A model generated the notes under the pieces. The model ran no database searches and was not told the origin of the DNA. It saw only the letters and a program-made list of their open reading frames with translations. The position numbers were made by a program, and so were the translations under genes. Shown here piece after piece: positions 1 to 7,287 of a stretch of 7,640 nt of DNA (positions are counted from its first letter, which is position 1; each line of letters opens with the position of its first letter). Origin of the DNA: an uncultured Kangiella sp. (GTDB lineage: Bacteria; Pseudomonadota; Gammaproteobacteria; Enterobacterales; DSM-103792); the NCBI GenBank assembly GCA_946480585.1, contig CAMLKQ010000103.1, forward strand, positions 1-7,640, in the 5' to 3' direction.

Positions 1-765
1 TCGCTGGTGATCTGGGAAGCGCAGTTCGGCGACTTCGCCAACGGCGCGCAAGTGGTGATCGACCAGTTCATTTCCAGCGGTGAACAAAAGTGGGGCCGGC
101 TGTGCGGTCTGACCTTGCTGTTGCCGCATGGTTACGAAGGCCAGGGCCCGGAACACTCGTCGGCACGTCTGGAGCGTTTCCTGCAACTCTGCGCCGAGCA
201 GAACATGCAGGTGGTGGTGCCGACCACGCCGGCGCAAGTCTTCCACATGCTGCGCCGGCAGATGATTCGGCCGCTGCGTCGTCCGCTCATCGTCATGTCG
301 CCGAAATCGCTGCTGCGTCATCGCCTGGCGACGTCGTCGCTGGAAGAGCTGGCGAGCGGCAAGTTCAAGACCGTGATCGGTGAAATCGACCAGCTCGATC
401 CGAAACAGGTCAAGCGCGTCGTGCTGTGCTCGGGCAAGGTCTATTACGATCTGCTCGAAACCCGCCGCGCCCAGAACCGCAACGATGTCGCGATCATCCG
501 CATCGAGCAGCTGTATCCGTTCCCGACCGCCAGCTTGAAGAAAGCGCTGGAGCCTTACCAGCACGTGCGCGAGTACGCGTGGTGTCAGGAAGAGCCGAAG
601 AACCAAGGCGCTTGGTACAACAGCAAGCATCACTTCAAGGAATGCTTGCCGAGCGGTTTTGTGCTGAGCTTCGCTGGTCGTCCGGCGTCGGCGGCACCGG
701 CCGTGGGTTATTCCTCGGTACACGATCAGCAGCAAAAAGAATTGATTGCCAAGGCGCTGGGTTAA
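1..765 (+). CDS. sucA: 2-oxoglutarate dehydrogenase E1 component (SucA), C-terminal part, 5' truncated by window edge
   Basis: This is the last 254 residues of the thiamine-diphosphate E1 subunit of the 2-oxoglutarate dehydrogenase complex, which decarboxylates 2-oxoglutarate and succinylates the lipoyl group of SucB in the cytoplasm. The frame is open from base 1, so the in-frame GTG at 7 is an internal valine codon and not a start. Family landmarks visible are WEAQFGDFANGAQ near the left edge, MSPKSLLRH around residue 99, IRIEQLYPFP around 167, WCQEEPKNQGAWY around 195, and the closing GRPASAAPAVGY followed by a His/Gln-rich tail. This part is the C-terminal transketolase-like region; the ThDP-binding domain lies outside the window. 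It is the first gene seen of the suc operon, 86 nt before sucB. No frameshift is apparent. The family call is near certain. Confidence 0.97.
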   Translation, partial: SLVIWEAQFGDFANGAQVVIDQFISSGEQKWGRLCGLTLLLPHGYEGQGPEHSSARLERFLQLCAEQNMQVVVPTTPAQVFHMLRRQMIRPLRRPLIVMSPKSLLRHRLATSSLEELASGKFKTVIGEIDQLDPKQVKRVVLCSGKVYYDLLETRRAQNRNDVAIIRIEQLYPFPTASLKKALEPYQHVREYAWCQEEPKNQGAWYNSKHHFKECLPSGFVLSFAGRPASAAPAVGYSSVHDQQQKELIAKALG

Positions 766-787
766 TCGCTCTGGCTTAACGAGATGT

Positions 788-838
788 GGCGCAACCGTTG
801 TCTGACGGCTGCGTCCTGGGCACGCTGCAAAGGGCAGC
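788..838 (+). other. Two tandem hairpins in the sucA-sucB intergenic spacer
   Basis: Two potential RNA hairpins occupy most of the 86-nt spacer. The first pairs 788-798 with 805-815 around loop TGTCTG, with one A-C mismatch and one G-U pair. The second pairs GCTGC at 824-828 with GCAGC at 834-838 around loop AAAGG. Neither has a T-tract, so they do not look like intrinsic terminators. They sit between two cistrons needed in different amounts, so an effect on mRNA stability, processing or sucB translation is possible, but that is inference. Confidence 0.4.
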
Positions 839-840
839 AA

Positions 841-847
841 AGGAGAG
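841..847 (+). promoter_or_regulatory. Ribosome binding site of sucB
   Basis: AGGAGAG lies 6 nt (counted from AGGAG) before the ATG at 852. It decides the start: an in-frame GTG at 786 would add 22 residues, but those residues (MAQPLSDG...) do not resemble an E2 N terminus and no Shine-Dalgarno precedes the GTG. The protein starting at 852 begins directly with the lipoyl domain, as usual for SucB. Confidence 0.85.
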
Positions 848-851
848 AAAC

Positions 852-2102
852 ATGAGTATCGAAATCAAGGTCCCGGTTCTGCCGGAATCCGTTGCCGATG
901 CCGTTGTCGCCACCTGGCATAAAAAGCCGGGCGAATTCGTCAAGCGTGACGAAAACCTGGTCGACATCGAAACCGACAAAGTCGTGCTGGAAGTCGTCGC
1001 GCCTGCAGATGGCGTGATCGAATCGATCCTGAAAGACAAAGGTGCAACGGTCGGTGCGCAGGAAACCATTGCACTGTTCAAGGCCGGTGATGCCAGCGCT
1101 GCGGCGGCCCCAGCCGCTAAAGCAGAAGCGCCGAAAGCGGAAACCAAAGCCGCTGCTGCGCCGGCACCGGTTGCTGCGGCAACGACCGAAGCCAGTGATG
1201 TGCTGACGCCTGCGGTGCGTCGTTTGATCGCCGAGCACGGCCTTGATGCCAGCAAGATCCCGGCGTCGGGCAAAGACGGCCGCTTGACCAAAGAAGACGT
1301 CGAGAAGTTCATGGCTGGCAAATCGGCTGCACCGGCTGCTGCCGCGAAAGCCGCTCCGGTCGCCGCGCCGGCAGTTGCCGCCTTTGCAGCAACGACAGGC
1401 GTTCGCGAAGAGCGCCGCGTGCCGATGACCCGTCTGCGTCAGCGCATTGCCGAGCGTCTGCTCTCCGCCCAACACAATGCCGCCATCCTCACCACCTTCA
1501 ACGACATCAACATGAAGCCGGTGATGGAGCTGCGTGCCAAATACAAAGATCAGTTTGAGAAGACCCACGGCGTCAAGCTCGGTTTCATGAGCTTCTTCGT
1601 CAAGGCCGCGACCGAAGCGCTGAAGCGTTATCCGGAAGTGAATGCCTCGATCGATGGCAACGACATTGTCTACCACGGTTACTACGACATCGGCGTTGCG
1701 GTCAGCGCGCCGCGTGGTCTGGTGGTGCCGGTGTTGCGTGATACCGATCGCATGGGCTTGGCCGACATGGAAAAAGCCATTGGCAGCTACGGCCAGAAAG
1801 CCAAAGACGGCACCTTGACCGTGGAAGAAATGACCGGCGGCACCTTCACCATTTCCAACGGTGGCGTGTTCGGTTCGCTGTTTGCGACCCCGATCATCAA
1901 CCCGCCGCAGTCGGCCATTTTGGGCATGTTCCGCACCGAAGATCGCGTCATGGCGGTCAACGGTCAGGTTGTCATTCAGCCGATGATGTATGTCGCGCTG
2001 TCGTATGACCATCGCATCATCGATGGTCGCGAGTCGGTGGGCTTCCTGAAGACCATCAAAGAGTTCATTGAAGATCCGGCACGTCTGCTGCTGAACGTTT
2101 AA
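852..2102 (+). CDS. sucB: Dihydrolipoyllysine succinyltransferase, E2 of the 2-oxoglutarate dehydrogenase complex
   Basis: This 416-residue protein forms the E2 core of the complex and transfers the succinyl group from its lipoyl arm to CoA, giving succinyl-CoA. Domains in order are a lipoyl domain (about 1-77, lipoylated lysine K43 in ETDKVVLEV), an Ala/Pro-rich flexible linker (about 81-113), a peripheral-subunit-binding domain (about 116-153, [15 protein letters not shown]), a second Ala/Pro linker (about 158-182), and the catalytic acyltransferase domain (about 187-416). The active-site motif [11 protein letters not shown] gives catalytic H387 and D391, and [12 protein letters not shown] lies near 331-342. 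There is one lipoyl domain, and the length is close to that of other SucB proteins. It follows sucA by 86 nt and precedes sucC by 15 nt. No lpd gene follows, so E3 must be encoded elsewhere. The specificity for succinyl rather than acetyl comes from similarity and the suc context. Confidence 0.97.
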   Translation: MSIEIKVPVLPESVADAVVATWHKKPGEFVKRDENLVDIETDKVVLEVVAPADGVIESILKDKGATVGAQETIALFKAGDASAAAAPAAKAEAPKAETKAAAAPAPVAAATTEASDVLTPAVRRLIAEHGLDASKIPASGKDGRLTKEDVEKFMAGKSAAPAAAAKAAPVAAPAVAAFAATTGVREERRVPMTRLRQRIAERLLSAQHNAAILTTFNDINMKPVMELRAKYKDQFEKTHGVKLGFMSFFVKAATEALKRYPEVNASIDGNDIVYHGYYDIGVAVSAPRGLVVPVLRDTDRMGLADMEKAIGSYGQKAKDGTLTVEEMTGGTFTISNGGVFGSLFATPIINPPQSAILGMFRTEDRVMAVNGQVVIQPMMYVALSYDHRIIDGRESVGFLKTIKEFIEDPARLLLNV

Positions 2103-2117
2103 GAGAGAGGACAGAAC

Positions 2118-3287
2118 ATGAACCTTCATGAGTATCAAGCCAAGCAGCTGTTCGCTGAATATGGCTTGCCGGTGTCGCGCGGCGAAACCGTGCGCAGCGG
2201 CGAAGAAGCTGTCGCAGCAGCAGAACGCATCGGTGGCAGCCGTTGGGTTGTCAAAGCCCAGATCCACGCAGGTGGTCGCGGCAAGGCCGGTGGCGTCAAG
2301 TTGTGCAACAGCAAGACCGAAGTCGAAGAAGCCGTCAAAGGCATGGTCGGCCGCAATCTGGTGACTTACCAGACCGATTCGCGCGGTCAGCCGGTGCACC
2401 GCGTGCTGATCGAAACCACTACCGACATCGCCAAGGAACTGTACCTGTCGGCGGTGCTCGATCGCGCCAGCCGTCGCGTCGTCATCATGGCGTCGACCGA
2501 AGGTGGTGTGGACATCGAGAAAGTCGCCCACGACACCCCGGAAAAGATCCTGAAAATCACCGTTGACCCGTTGGTCGGCGTGATGCCGTACCAGTGCCGT
2601 GAACTCGGCTTTGGTCTCGGCCTGAACCTGGATCAGATCAAGGACTTCACCACCATCGTGACCGGTCTCGGCAAGATGTTTGTCGATCTGGATCTGAGCC
2701 TGGTTGAAATCAACCCGCTGGTCATCACCACCGAAGGCAAGCTGCACTGCCTCGACGGCAAGATCAACGCCGACGACAACGCGCTCTATCGCCAGCCGAA
2801 ACTGCGCGACATGTACGACCCGACCCAGGAAGACGAGCGTGAAATCCGCGCCAAGCAGTGGGAACTGAACTACGTCGCGCTGGAAGGCAACATCGGTTGC
2901 ATGGTCAACGGTGCCGGTCTGGCGATGGCCACCATGGACATCATCAAGCTGCACGGCGGCCAGCCGGCCAACTTCCTTGACGTCGGTGGCGGCGCTACCA
3001 AAGAGCGCGTCTCGGAAGCGTTCAAGATCATCCTGTCGGACAGCAACGTCAAAGGCATTCTGGTCAACATCTTCGGTGGCATTGTCCGCTGCGACATGAT
3101 CGCCGACGGCATCATCGGTGCCGTGCAGAGCGTTGGCGTGAAAGTGCCGGTCGTGGTTCGCCTCGAAGGTAACAACGCTGACCTCGGTGCCAAGAAACTG
3201 GCCGAGTCGGGTCTGAACATTACGCCGGCGGTCGGTCTGACCGATGCCGCGCAGAAAATCGTTGCCGCCGTTTCGTCAGTGGCATAA
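2118..3287 (+). CDS. sucC: Succinyl-CoA synthetase (ADP-forming), beta subunit
   Basis: The 389-residue beta subunit partners SucD in the alpha2beta2 or alpha-beta enzyme that converts succinyl-CoA, ADP and phosphate to succinate, CoA and ATP, the substrate-level phosphorylation step of the TCA cycle. The N-terminal half is an ATP-grasp domain opening with [22 protein letters not shown] at 52-61 is a nucleotide-binding segment, and N199 (in EINPL) and D213 sit at the Mg2+-ligand positions known from the E. coli enzyme. The C-terminal ligase-CoA domain carries [18 protein letters not shown] (257-274), FLDVGGGA (287-294) and [10 protein letters not shown] (317-326). The length and residue numbering follow E. 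coli SucC closely. The start is supported by GAGAGAGGA at 2103-2111, and the 15-nt gap after sucB indicates cotranscription. Nucleotide preference (ATP or GTP) cannot be read reliably from the sequence. Confidence 0.98.
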   Translation: MNLHEYQAKQLFAEYGLPVSRGETVRSGEEAVAAAERIGGSRWVVKAQIHAGGRGKAGGVKLCNSKTEVEEAVKGMVGRNLVTYQTDSRGQPVHRVLIETTTDIAKELYLSAVLDRASRRVVIMASTEGGVDIEKVAHDTPEKILKITVDPLVGVMPYQCRELGFGLGLNLDQIKDFTTIVTGLGKMFVDLDLSLVEINPLVITTEGKLHCLDGKINADDNALYRQPKLRDMYDPTQEDEREIRAKQWELNYVALEGNIGCMVNGAGLAMATMDIIKLHGGQPANFLDVGGGATKERVSEAFKIILSDSNVKGILVNIFGGIVRCDMIADGIIGAVQSVGVKVPVVVRLEGNNADLGAKKLAESGLNITPAVGLTDAAQKIVAAVSSVA

Positions 3288-3301
3288 GCGGGAGGCACAT
3301 A

Positions 3302-4177
3302 ATGAGCGTCTTGATCAACAAAAACACCAAAGTGATTTGCCAGGGCTTCACCGGCAAACAAGGTACCTTCCACAGCGAACAAGCGATTGCTTACGGCACC
3401 AAGATGGTCGGTGGCGTGACCCCGGGCAAGGGCGGTTCGACTCACCTCGGTTTGCCGGTGTTCGACACCGTGCGCGAAGCGGTTGCCACCGTGAAGCCGG
3501 ATGCATCGGTCATCTACGTGCCGGCGCCGTACTGCAAAGACTCGATCATCGAAGCCGCTGACGCGGGCGTGCCGCTGATCGTCTGCATCACCGAAGGCAT
3601 TCCGGCGCTGGATATGCTGGAAGTGAAACTGTACGTCGATTCGAAAGGCGTGCGCCTGATCGGCCCGAACTGCCCCGGCATCATCACCCCGGGCGAGTGC
3701 AAGATCGGCATCATGCCGGGTCACATTCACAAGCCGGGTCGCGTCGGTGTGGTCTCGCGTTCGGGCACGCTGACTTATGAAACCGTCAAGCAGACCACCG
3801 AACTCGGTTACGGTCAGTCGACCTGTATCGGTATCGGCGGTGACCCGATCCCGGGCACCACCTTCATCGACGCGCTGAAACTGTTCCAGAACGATCCGCA
3901 AACCGAAGCGATCGTCATGGTCGGTGAAATCGGCGGCAGCGCCGAAGAAGAAGCCTGCGAATACATCAAGGCCCACGTGACCAAGCCGGTTGTCGGTTTC
4001 ATCGCTGGCATCAGCGCCCCTCCGGGCAAGCGCATGGGCCACGCCGGTGCGATCATCTCCGGCGGCAAAGGCACCGCGGAAGAGAAGTTCGCCGCCATGG
4101 CCGCTGCCAAGGTGCACGCCGTGCGTTCGCCGGCCGACATCGGCAAAGGCGTTGCGCAAATCACCGGCTGGAAGTAA
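3302..4177 (+). CDS. sucD: Succinyl-CoA synthetase, alpha subunit
   Basis: The 291-residue alpha subunit binds CoA and carries the phosphohistidine intermediate of succinyl-CoA synthetase. The N-terminal Rossmann CoA-binding domain shows [10 protein letters not shown] (15-24) and GGVTPGKGG (37-45), followed by [19 protein letters not shown] (96-101) and GPNCPGII (121-128). The C-terminal ligase domain contains the active-site loop [10 protein letters not shown], in which H247 corresponds to the phosphorylated histidine (H246 in E. coli numbering). The length is typical. The start is set by GGAGG at 3291-3295, 6 nt before the ATG, and the 14-nt gap after sucC supports translation from the same mRNA. 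It is the last gene of the operon: a strong intrinsic terminator begins 24 nt after the stop codon. No unusual features were seen. Confidence 0.98.
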   Translation: MSVLINKNTKVICQGFTGKQGTFHSEQAIAYGTKMVGGVTPGKGGSTHLGLPVFDTVREAVATVKPDASVIYVPAPYCKDSIIEAADAGVPLIVCITEGIPALDMLEVKLYVDSKGVRLIGPNCPGIITPGECKIGIMPGHIHKPGRVGVVSRSGTLTYETVKQTTELGYGQSTCIGIGGDPIPGTTFIDALKLFQNDPQTEAIVMVGEIGGSAEEEACEYIKAHVTKPVVGFIAGISAPPGKRMGHAGAIISGGKGTAEEKFAAMAAAKVHAVRSPADIGKGVAQITGWK

Positions 4178-4200
4178 GACGCCAACGGTTGTTTCGCTCG

Positions 4201-4236
4201 AACAAAAACGCCCGCGAATGCGGGCGTTTTTGTTTT
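4201..4236 (+). terminator. Intrinsic terminator of the suc operon, symmetric and probably bidirectional
   Basis: A perfect 15-bp inverted repeat (4201-4215 with 4220-4234) encloses the tetranucleotide GAAT. The central GC-rich stem CGCCCGC/GCGGGCG is flanked by an A-tract on the left and TTTTTGTTTT on the right, so a U-rich tail follows the stem on either strand. It lies 24 nt after the sucD stop codon. It should end suc transcription before the regulator gene, and could also stop antisense transcripts leaving the minus-strand dgcN-dgcA unit. Confidence 0.93.
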
Positions 4237-4373
4237 CCGTAATTGGGTTTGTGCCAAGTCATCAACAGCGGTTGGCAACGCCGGTAACGGAATTCATTGC
4301 CTGACTCGAGATTGCCGACCTCACGCTGTTCAGGCAGACTCGGTTTGTCGGGTGTCGAGCACCGGGTGTTGTC
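4237..4373 (+). promoter_or_regulatory. Presumed promoter region of the LuxR-type regulator
   Basis: These 137 nt between the terminator and the regulator start should hold its promoter, because the terminator isolates it from suc transcription. I could not pick a convincing -35/-10 pair. Only a weak Shine-Dalgarno-like GGG (4364-4366) lies 7 nt before the ATG at 4374, which suggests modest translation. Confidence 0.35.
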
Positions 4374-5270
4374 ATGCCAGCGTCATCGCTTACGATTCAT
4401 CAGCCGCGGTTCGGCTTGCTGTTTGACAGCAAGCTGAGTCGCGCCCTGACCCAGCTCTGGGCCACGTTGGGTACTGGCGATTTCATGGCGGCAGTGCTTG
4501 ATGTGCTTGATGCCGTATGCCCCATCGATTCGGGTGGAACGCTGGTGTATTACCGTCAACAACGTCCGTTGAGCTTGCTGCACCGGTTTAACCCAACCGA
4601 GCGGCAAGTGCCAGCCGATATCTATTCGACCGGACCGTATGCGCTGGACCCACAATATCGCGCGTTTCTGAATGGATGCGCGAGTGGCGCGTACTGGCTG
4701 CGCGATATTGCACCAGATGATTTCTACAGCAGCGAATACTATCTGACGTTCTATTCCAAGACGGGCGTCGCCGATTCGATCGATGTGATCTGGCGTATCG
4801 ATGACGATACCGCCGTCAACTTCTTCCTGCAGCGCAATATCAACAGCAACGAGTTCAGCTCCGGAGATGTGGCGGCGCTGGGGCTGGTGACGCCGATTGT
4901 TTTTGCCGCGCTGGCCCAGCATCAGCAACTGCAGAATGTGCCACGCAGCAAGAAAGTGGATACCACCCACCTGCAGGTGGAATGCACGCTGACCAATTTC
5001 GCCAGCTCATTGCTGACACCACGCGAACGCGATGTGCTGATGTACATGCTGCGCGGATACTCGTCGGCGCTGACTGCTCAGCGGCTCGACAGTTCCGAAG
5101 GTACGGTCAAGATTCATCGCAAGAATATTTACCGCAAGCTCGATATTGGCTCGCAGGCCGAGCTGTTCTCGCTGTTCATCAACTGCATTCCGTTCGCCAA
5201 GCCGGACGAACAATCTGATCCCCTTGAGGTCTATCAGCAATCACAGCGCAGCGTCCGGGTGCAGGGCTGA
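4374..5270 (+). CDS. LuxR-type helix-turn-helix transcriptional regulator, candidate DgcR of the D-glutamate module
   Basis: This 298-residue protein has a C-terminal LuxR/GerE DNA-binding domain at about 213-270. It starts with LTPRERDVLMYMLRGYS, and the recognition-helix region is SSEGTVKIHRKNIYRKLDI, with the typical SQAELFSLF ending. The N-terminal 200 residues are a putative sensor region of GAF/PAS-like size, with many aromatics around 83-130 (YSTGPYALDPQY, YWLRDI, SSEYYLTFYSKTG). No receiver-domain phosphorylation pattern, membrane segment or Walker motif is visible, so it is probably a cytoplasmic one-component ligand sensor. A 'DP' and a Trp in the sensor region faintly recall acyl-homoserine-lactone receptors, but there is no luxI nearby and I do not claim quorum sensing. 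It converges on dgcA with 20 nt between stop codons. A regulator called DgcR is reported to activate dgcN and dgcA in Pseudoalteromonas; position makes this gene the candidate here, but I cannot confirm homology. An alternative start at the Met of residue 38 would cut into the sensor region. Confidence 0.85.
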   Translation: MPASSLTIHQPRFGLLFDSKLSRALTQLWATLGTGDFMAAVLDVLDAVCPIDSGGTLVYYRQQRPLSLLHRFNPTERQVPADIYSTGPYALDPQYRAFLNGCASGAYWLRDIAPDDFYSSEYYLTFYSKTGVADSIDVIWRIDDDTAVNFFLQRNINSNEFSSGDVAALGLVTPIVFAALAQHQQLQNVPRSKKVDTTHLQVECTLTNFASSLLTPRERDVLMYMLRGYSSALTAQRLDSSEGTVKIHRKNIYRKLDIGSQAELFSLFINCIPFAKPDEQSDPLEVYQQSQRSVRVQG

Positions 5271-5271
5271 A

Positions 5272-5287
5272 CGTTGGTTTGCCAACG
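5272..5287. terminator. Short hairpin between convergent genes, possible weak bidirectional terminator
   Basis: CGTTGG (5272-5277) pairs perfectly with CCAACG (5282-5287) around a TTTG loop, filling nearly all of the 20-nt gap between the regulator stop and the dgcA stop. No T-tract follows on either strand, so as an intrinsic terminator it would be weak. Its placement between two convergent stop codons is the main argument for a 3'-end role. Confidence 0.4.
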
Positions 5288-5290
5288 CCT

Positions 5291-6271
5291 TCAGCCCCAC
5301 AAAGCGGGTGAGGGCGGGTACAGAAGCTGCCGTTCGCAGCGCATTGCAGGCTGACAATCTTCCTGTTGCAGTTGTGGCCCATCGAGGTCAACGTATTCGC
5401 ACTGTTGGCCGACCAGGAAAGCTGGCGCCATCGCCAGTGAGCTGCCACACATATTGCCAATCATCAGGCCAAGACCGAGTGAGCGCGCGAGCTCAACCAT
5501 GCGCAAGGCTTCGGTCAAGCCGCCGCATTTGTCCAGCTTGATGTTGGCGTATTGGTAGCGACCGACCAGCGCGTCAAGCGAGGTGCTGTCGGTGCAGGAT
5601 TCGTCGGCGGCGAGCGGAATGGGGCTGCTGATGTGGTCGAGTGCCGCATCGTCGCCACGAGCCAGCGGTTGCTCAATCAGTTCAATGTCATGCGAGGCAA
5701 GTGCCGGCAGCAATTCGTTGAGCTGGTCCGCGGTCCACGATCCGTTGGCGTCGATCATCAGGCGTGTGCGCGGATGTTCGTCACGAACGATGGCGATGGC
5801 GTCCAGATGGCGTTCCGCCGATACCTTGATTTTCAGCAGTGGCGCATCAGCCGCTGCCCGTGCAGCGGCACGGGTTTCGCCATCACTGCCGAGGCCGATG
5901 GTCATGGCAGTCAGCAAGGGGCGAGGTTCGGCCATTCCGAGCAGTTCGTGGACACGGCATCGTTGCTGCTTGGCGCGCAGGTCCCACAGTGCGCAATCAA
6001 GCGCGTTGCGCGCGCCACCGCGCGGCAGCAGTGTCTGCAGTTCACGCACTGACAACGCATCAGCCAGCGAACCAATTGCCTGCAACTGGCGCATCATGGT
6101 CAACGGCGTTTCGCCGTCGTAATCAATACCTGCCGCTTCCGATTGACCGATGTGGCCTTGTGTATCGCTTAGGCGCAACTGGATGACCGGCACGTCGTAC
6201 ATGTCGGCACCCGCGATGCGGAACGGAGCTCGCAGCGGCCATTGTTTGATCTGAACGTGCAGTCTGATCAT
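5291..6271 (-). CDS. dgcA: N-acetyl-D-glutamate racemase DgcA (enolase superfamily, dipeptide-epimerase-like)
   Basis: This 326-residue member of the enolase superfamily has an N-terminal capping domain (about 1-110) and a barrel domain. Visible catalytic residues are KIK at 147-149 (acid/base lysine), metal ligands D174 (IDANGSW), E200 (IEQPL) and D223 (AADES), and the opposite-face lysine K245 in IKLDKCGG. This layout is that of the muconate-lactonising subgroup that includes L-Ala-D/L-Glu epimerase. A DLDGP motif (D295, D297) is also present; in dipeptide epimerases it binds the substrate ammonium group. Adjacent dgcN favours the DgcA role, interconverting N-acetyl-D-glutamate and N-acetyl-L-glutamate; an Ala-Glu dipeptide epimerase is the main alternative. 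The ATG overlaps the dgcN stop as ATGA and no Shine-Dalgarno is visible before it, so translation is probably coupled to dgcN. The catalytic set is complete, with no sign of truncation. Confidence 0.85.
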   Translation of the reverse strand: MIRLHVQIKQWPLRAPFRIAGADMYDVPVIQLRLSDTQGHIGQSEAAGIDYDGETPLTMMRQLQAIGSLADALSVRELQTLLPRGGARNALDCALWDLRAKQQRCRVHELLGMAEPRPLLTAMTIGLGSDGETRAAARAAADAPLLKIKVSAERHLDAIAIVRDEHPRTRLMIDANGSWTADQLNELLPALASHDIELIEQPLARGDDAALDHISSPIPLAADESCTDSTSLDALVGRYQYANIKLDKCGGLTEALRMVELARSLGLGLMIGNMCGSSLAMAPAFLVGQQCEYVDLDGPQLQQEDCQPAMRCERQLLYPPSPALWG

Positions 6272-7287
6272 GGCAGATGCGGGTTGCGGAGCAGTTCGTC
6301 GACGATGCTATCGACACCCGTTTTCATCGGGTCACAAACCGGCAAGCCAAGCTCAATGCGCAGACGCTCAAAGTAGGCGGCAGCCTGGGCCGGGGTCATG
6401 GTTGATGAATTGATGCTGATGCCAACGCATCGGATCGCGCGATTGGTCAGCTTGCCGGCGTCGAGGTAAGCATCAATGGCTTGTGCCAGCGTCGGCAGGC
6501 GGATGTGCGGGTAGCCTTCGATGGTGGTCCGGCTTGGATCGTGGGACAGCACGAACGCATCCGGTTGCGAGCCGTGTAGCAAGCCGAGCGTGACACCTGC
6601 ATACGCTGGATGGAACAGGGCGCCTTGGCCTTCGATGACATCCCAGTGATCCGGGCTGTTGTCCGGCGACAAGGATTCGGCTGCGCCAGCGATGAAATCG
6701 GCAACAACGGCATCAATCGCGACGCCCGCGCCAGCAATCAGAATGCCGGTCTGGCCGGTGGCGCGAAAGTCGGCGGCCAGACCACGTTTTTTCAGGGCTT
6801 GGGTGATGGCAAGTGCCGTGTATTTTTTGCCAAGTGCGCAATCCGTACCGACCGTCAGCAAGCGTTTGCCGGCGCGCTTGATACCGGTACCGGCGGCAAA
6901 ATCCTGATCGCTGTGACGGATATCCAGCAGCCGCACGCCGTTGCGCTCGGCGGCGGCCACCAGCCGTGGAATGCGATTCAATCGGGTGTGCAGGCCGTTG
7001 ACCAGATCGAGTCCGGCATCCAGCGCCATTTCCAGATCCGGCAGCCAGTGCTCGGGTAGCACTCCGCCAACCGGTGCAACGCCAATGACCAGGCTACCCG
7101 CACCCTGTTGTGCCGCTTGGTTGGCATTCATTCGCGGCAGACCCAGATCGACGCTGGCATCACGCTGCGCCCATTGGCCAAGTACTTTGTCACGACACCA
7201 GTCGCGCAAACCAAACGCCGTTTTGGCATCCGATTTGAGCTGAACGTCTCCGAGGTAAAGCAAATAAGGTGTACGCAGGCGGGGCAT
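6268..7287 (-). CDS. dgcN: D-glutamate N-acetyltransferase DgcN (DUF1611 family)
   Basis: This 339-residue DUF1611-family protein is reported in Pseudoalteromonas to acetylate D-glutamate with acetyl-CoA, the first step of a D-Glu degradation route. The N-terminal part (about 1-135) opens with PYLLYLGDVQLKSDAKTA and contains GVAPVGGVLPEHW (69-81) and LVNGLHTRL (95-103). The C-terminal part carries a P-loop-like GTDCALGKKYTA (147-158), then ATGQTGILIAG (176-186), EGQGALFHPAYAGVTLGLLHGSQPD (219-243) and GISINSS (289-295). The start is supported by AGGA 8 nt upstream on the minus strand (7299-7296) and by the family-like N terminus. It is the first gene of a two-gene unit with dgcA and is divergent from the exported-protein gene at 7533. 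It is unrelated to E. coli dgcN (a diguanylate cyclase), despite the shared symbol. The family call is secure; the substrate is by analogy. Confidence 0.87.
   Translation of the reverse strand: MPRLRTPYLLYLGDVQLKSDAKTAFGLRDWCRDKVLGQWAQRDASVDLGLPRMNANQAAQQGAGSLVIGVAPVGGVLPEHWLPDLEMALDAGLDLVNGLHTRLNRIPRLVAAAERNGVRLLDIRHSDQDFAAGTGIKRAGKRLLTVGTDCALGKKYTALAITQALKKRGLAADFRATGQTGILIAGAGVAIDAVVADFIAGAAESLSPDNSPDHWDVIEGQGALFHPAYAGVTLGLLHGSQPDAFVLSHDPSRTTIEGYPHIRLPTLAQAIDAYLDAGKLTNRAIRCVGISINSSTMTPAQAAAYFERLRIELGLPVCDPMKTGVDSIVDELLRNPHLP

Noticed and set aside
786..851. Upstream GTG start for sucB
   Set aside because: No Shine-Dalgarno before it and the extra 22 residues do not resemble an E2 N terminus; the ATG at 852 has AGGAG at ideal spacing.
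762..2954. Long minus-strand open frame of 730 codons opposite sucB and sucC
   Set aside because: It spans two intact, highly conserved genes, and its translation is rich in His, Asp, Arg and Phe with no recognisable domain. This is the usual antisense shadow of GC-rich coding DNA.
2870..4159. Minus-strand open frame of 429 codons opposite sucC and sucD
   Set aside because: Same reasoning: antisense shadow over conserved genes, composition unlike a real protein.
4374..5270. Quorum-sensing LuxR receptor
   Set aside because: No luxI-type gene in the window and only a faint, incomplete resemblance to the acyl-homoserine-lactone contact residues.
5552..7059. Several plus-strand open frames opposite dgcA and dgcN
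   Set aside because: They lie entirely antisense to two intact enzymes with complete motifs, have no consistent ribosome binding sites and show low-complexity Ala/Arg/Ser composition.
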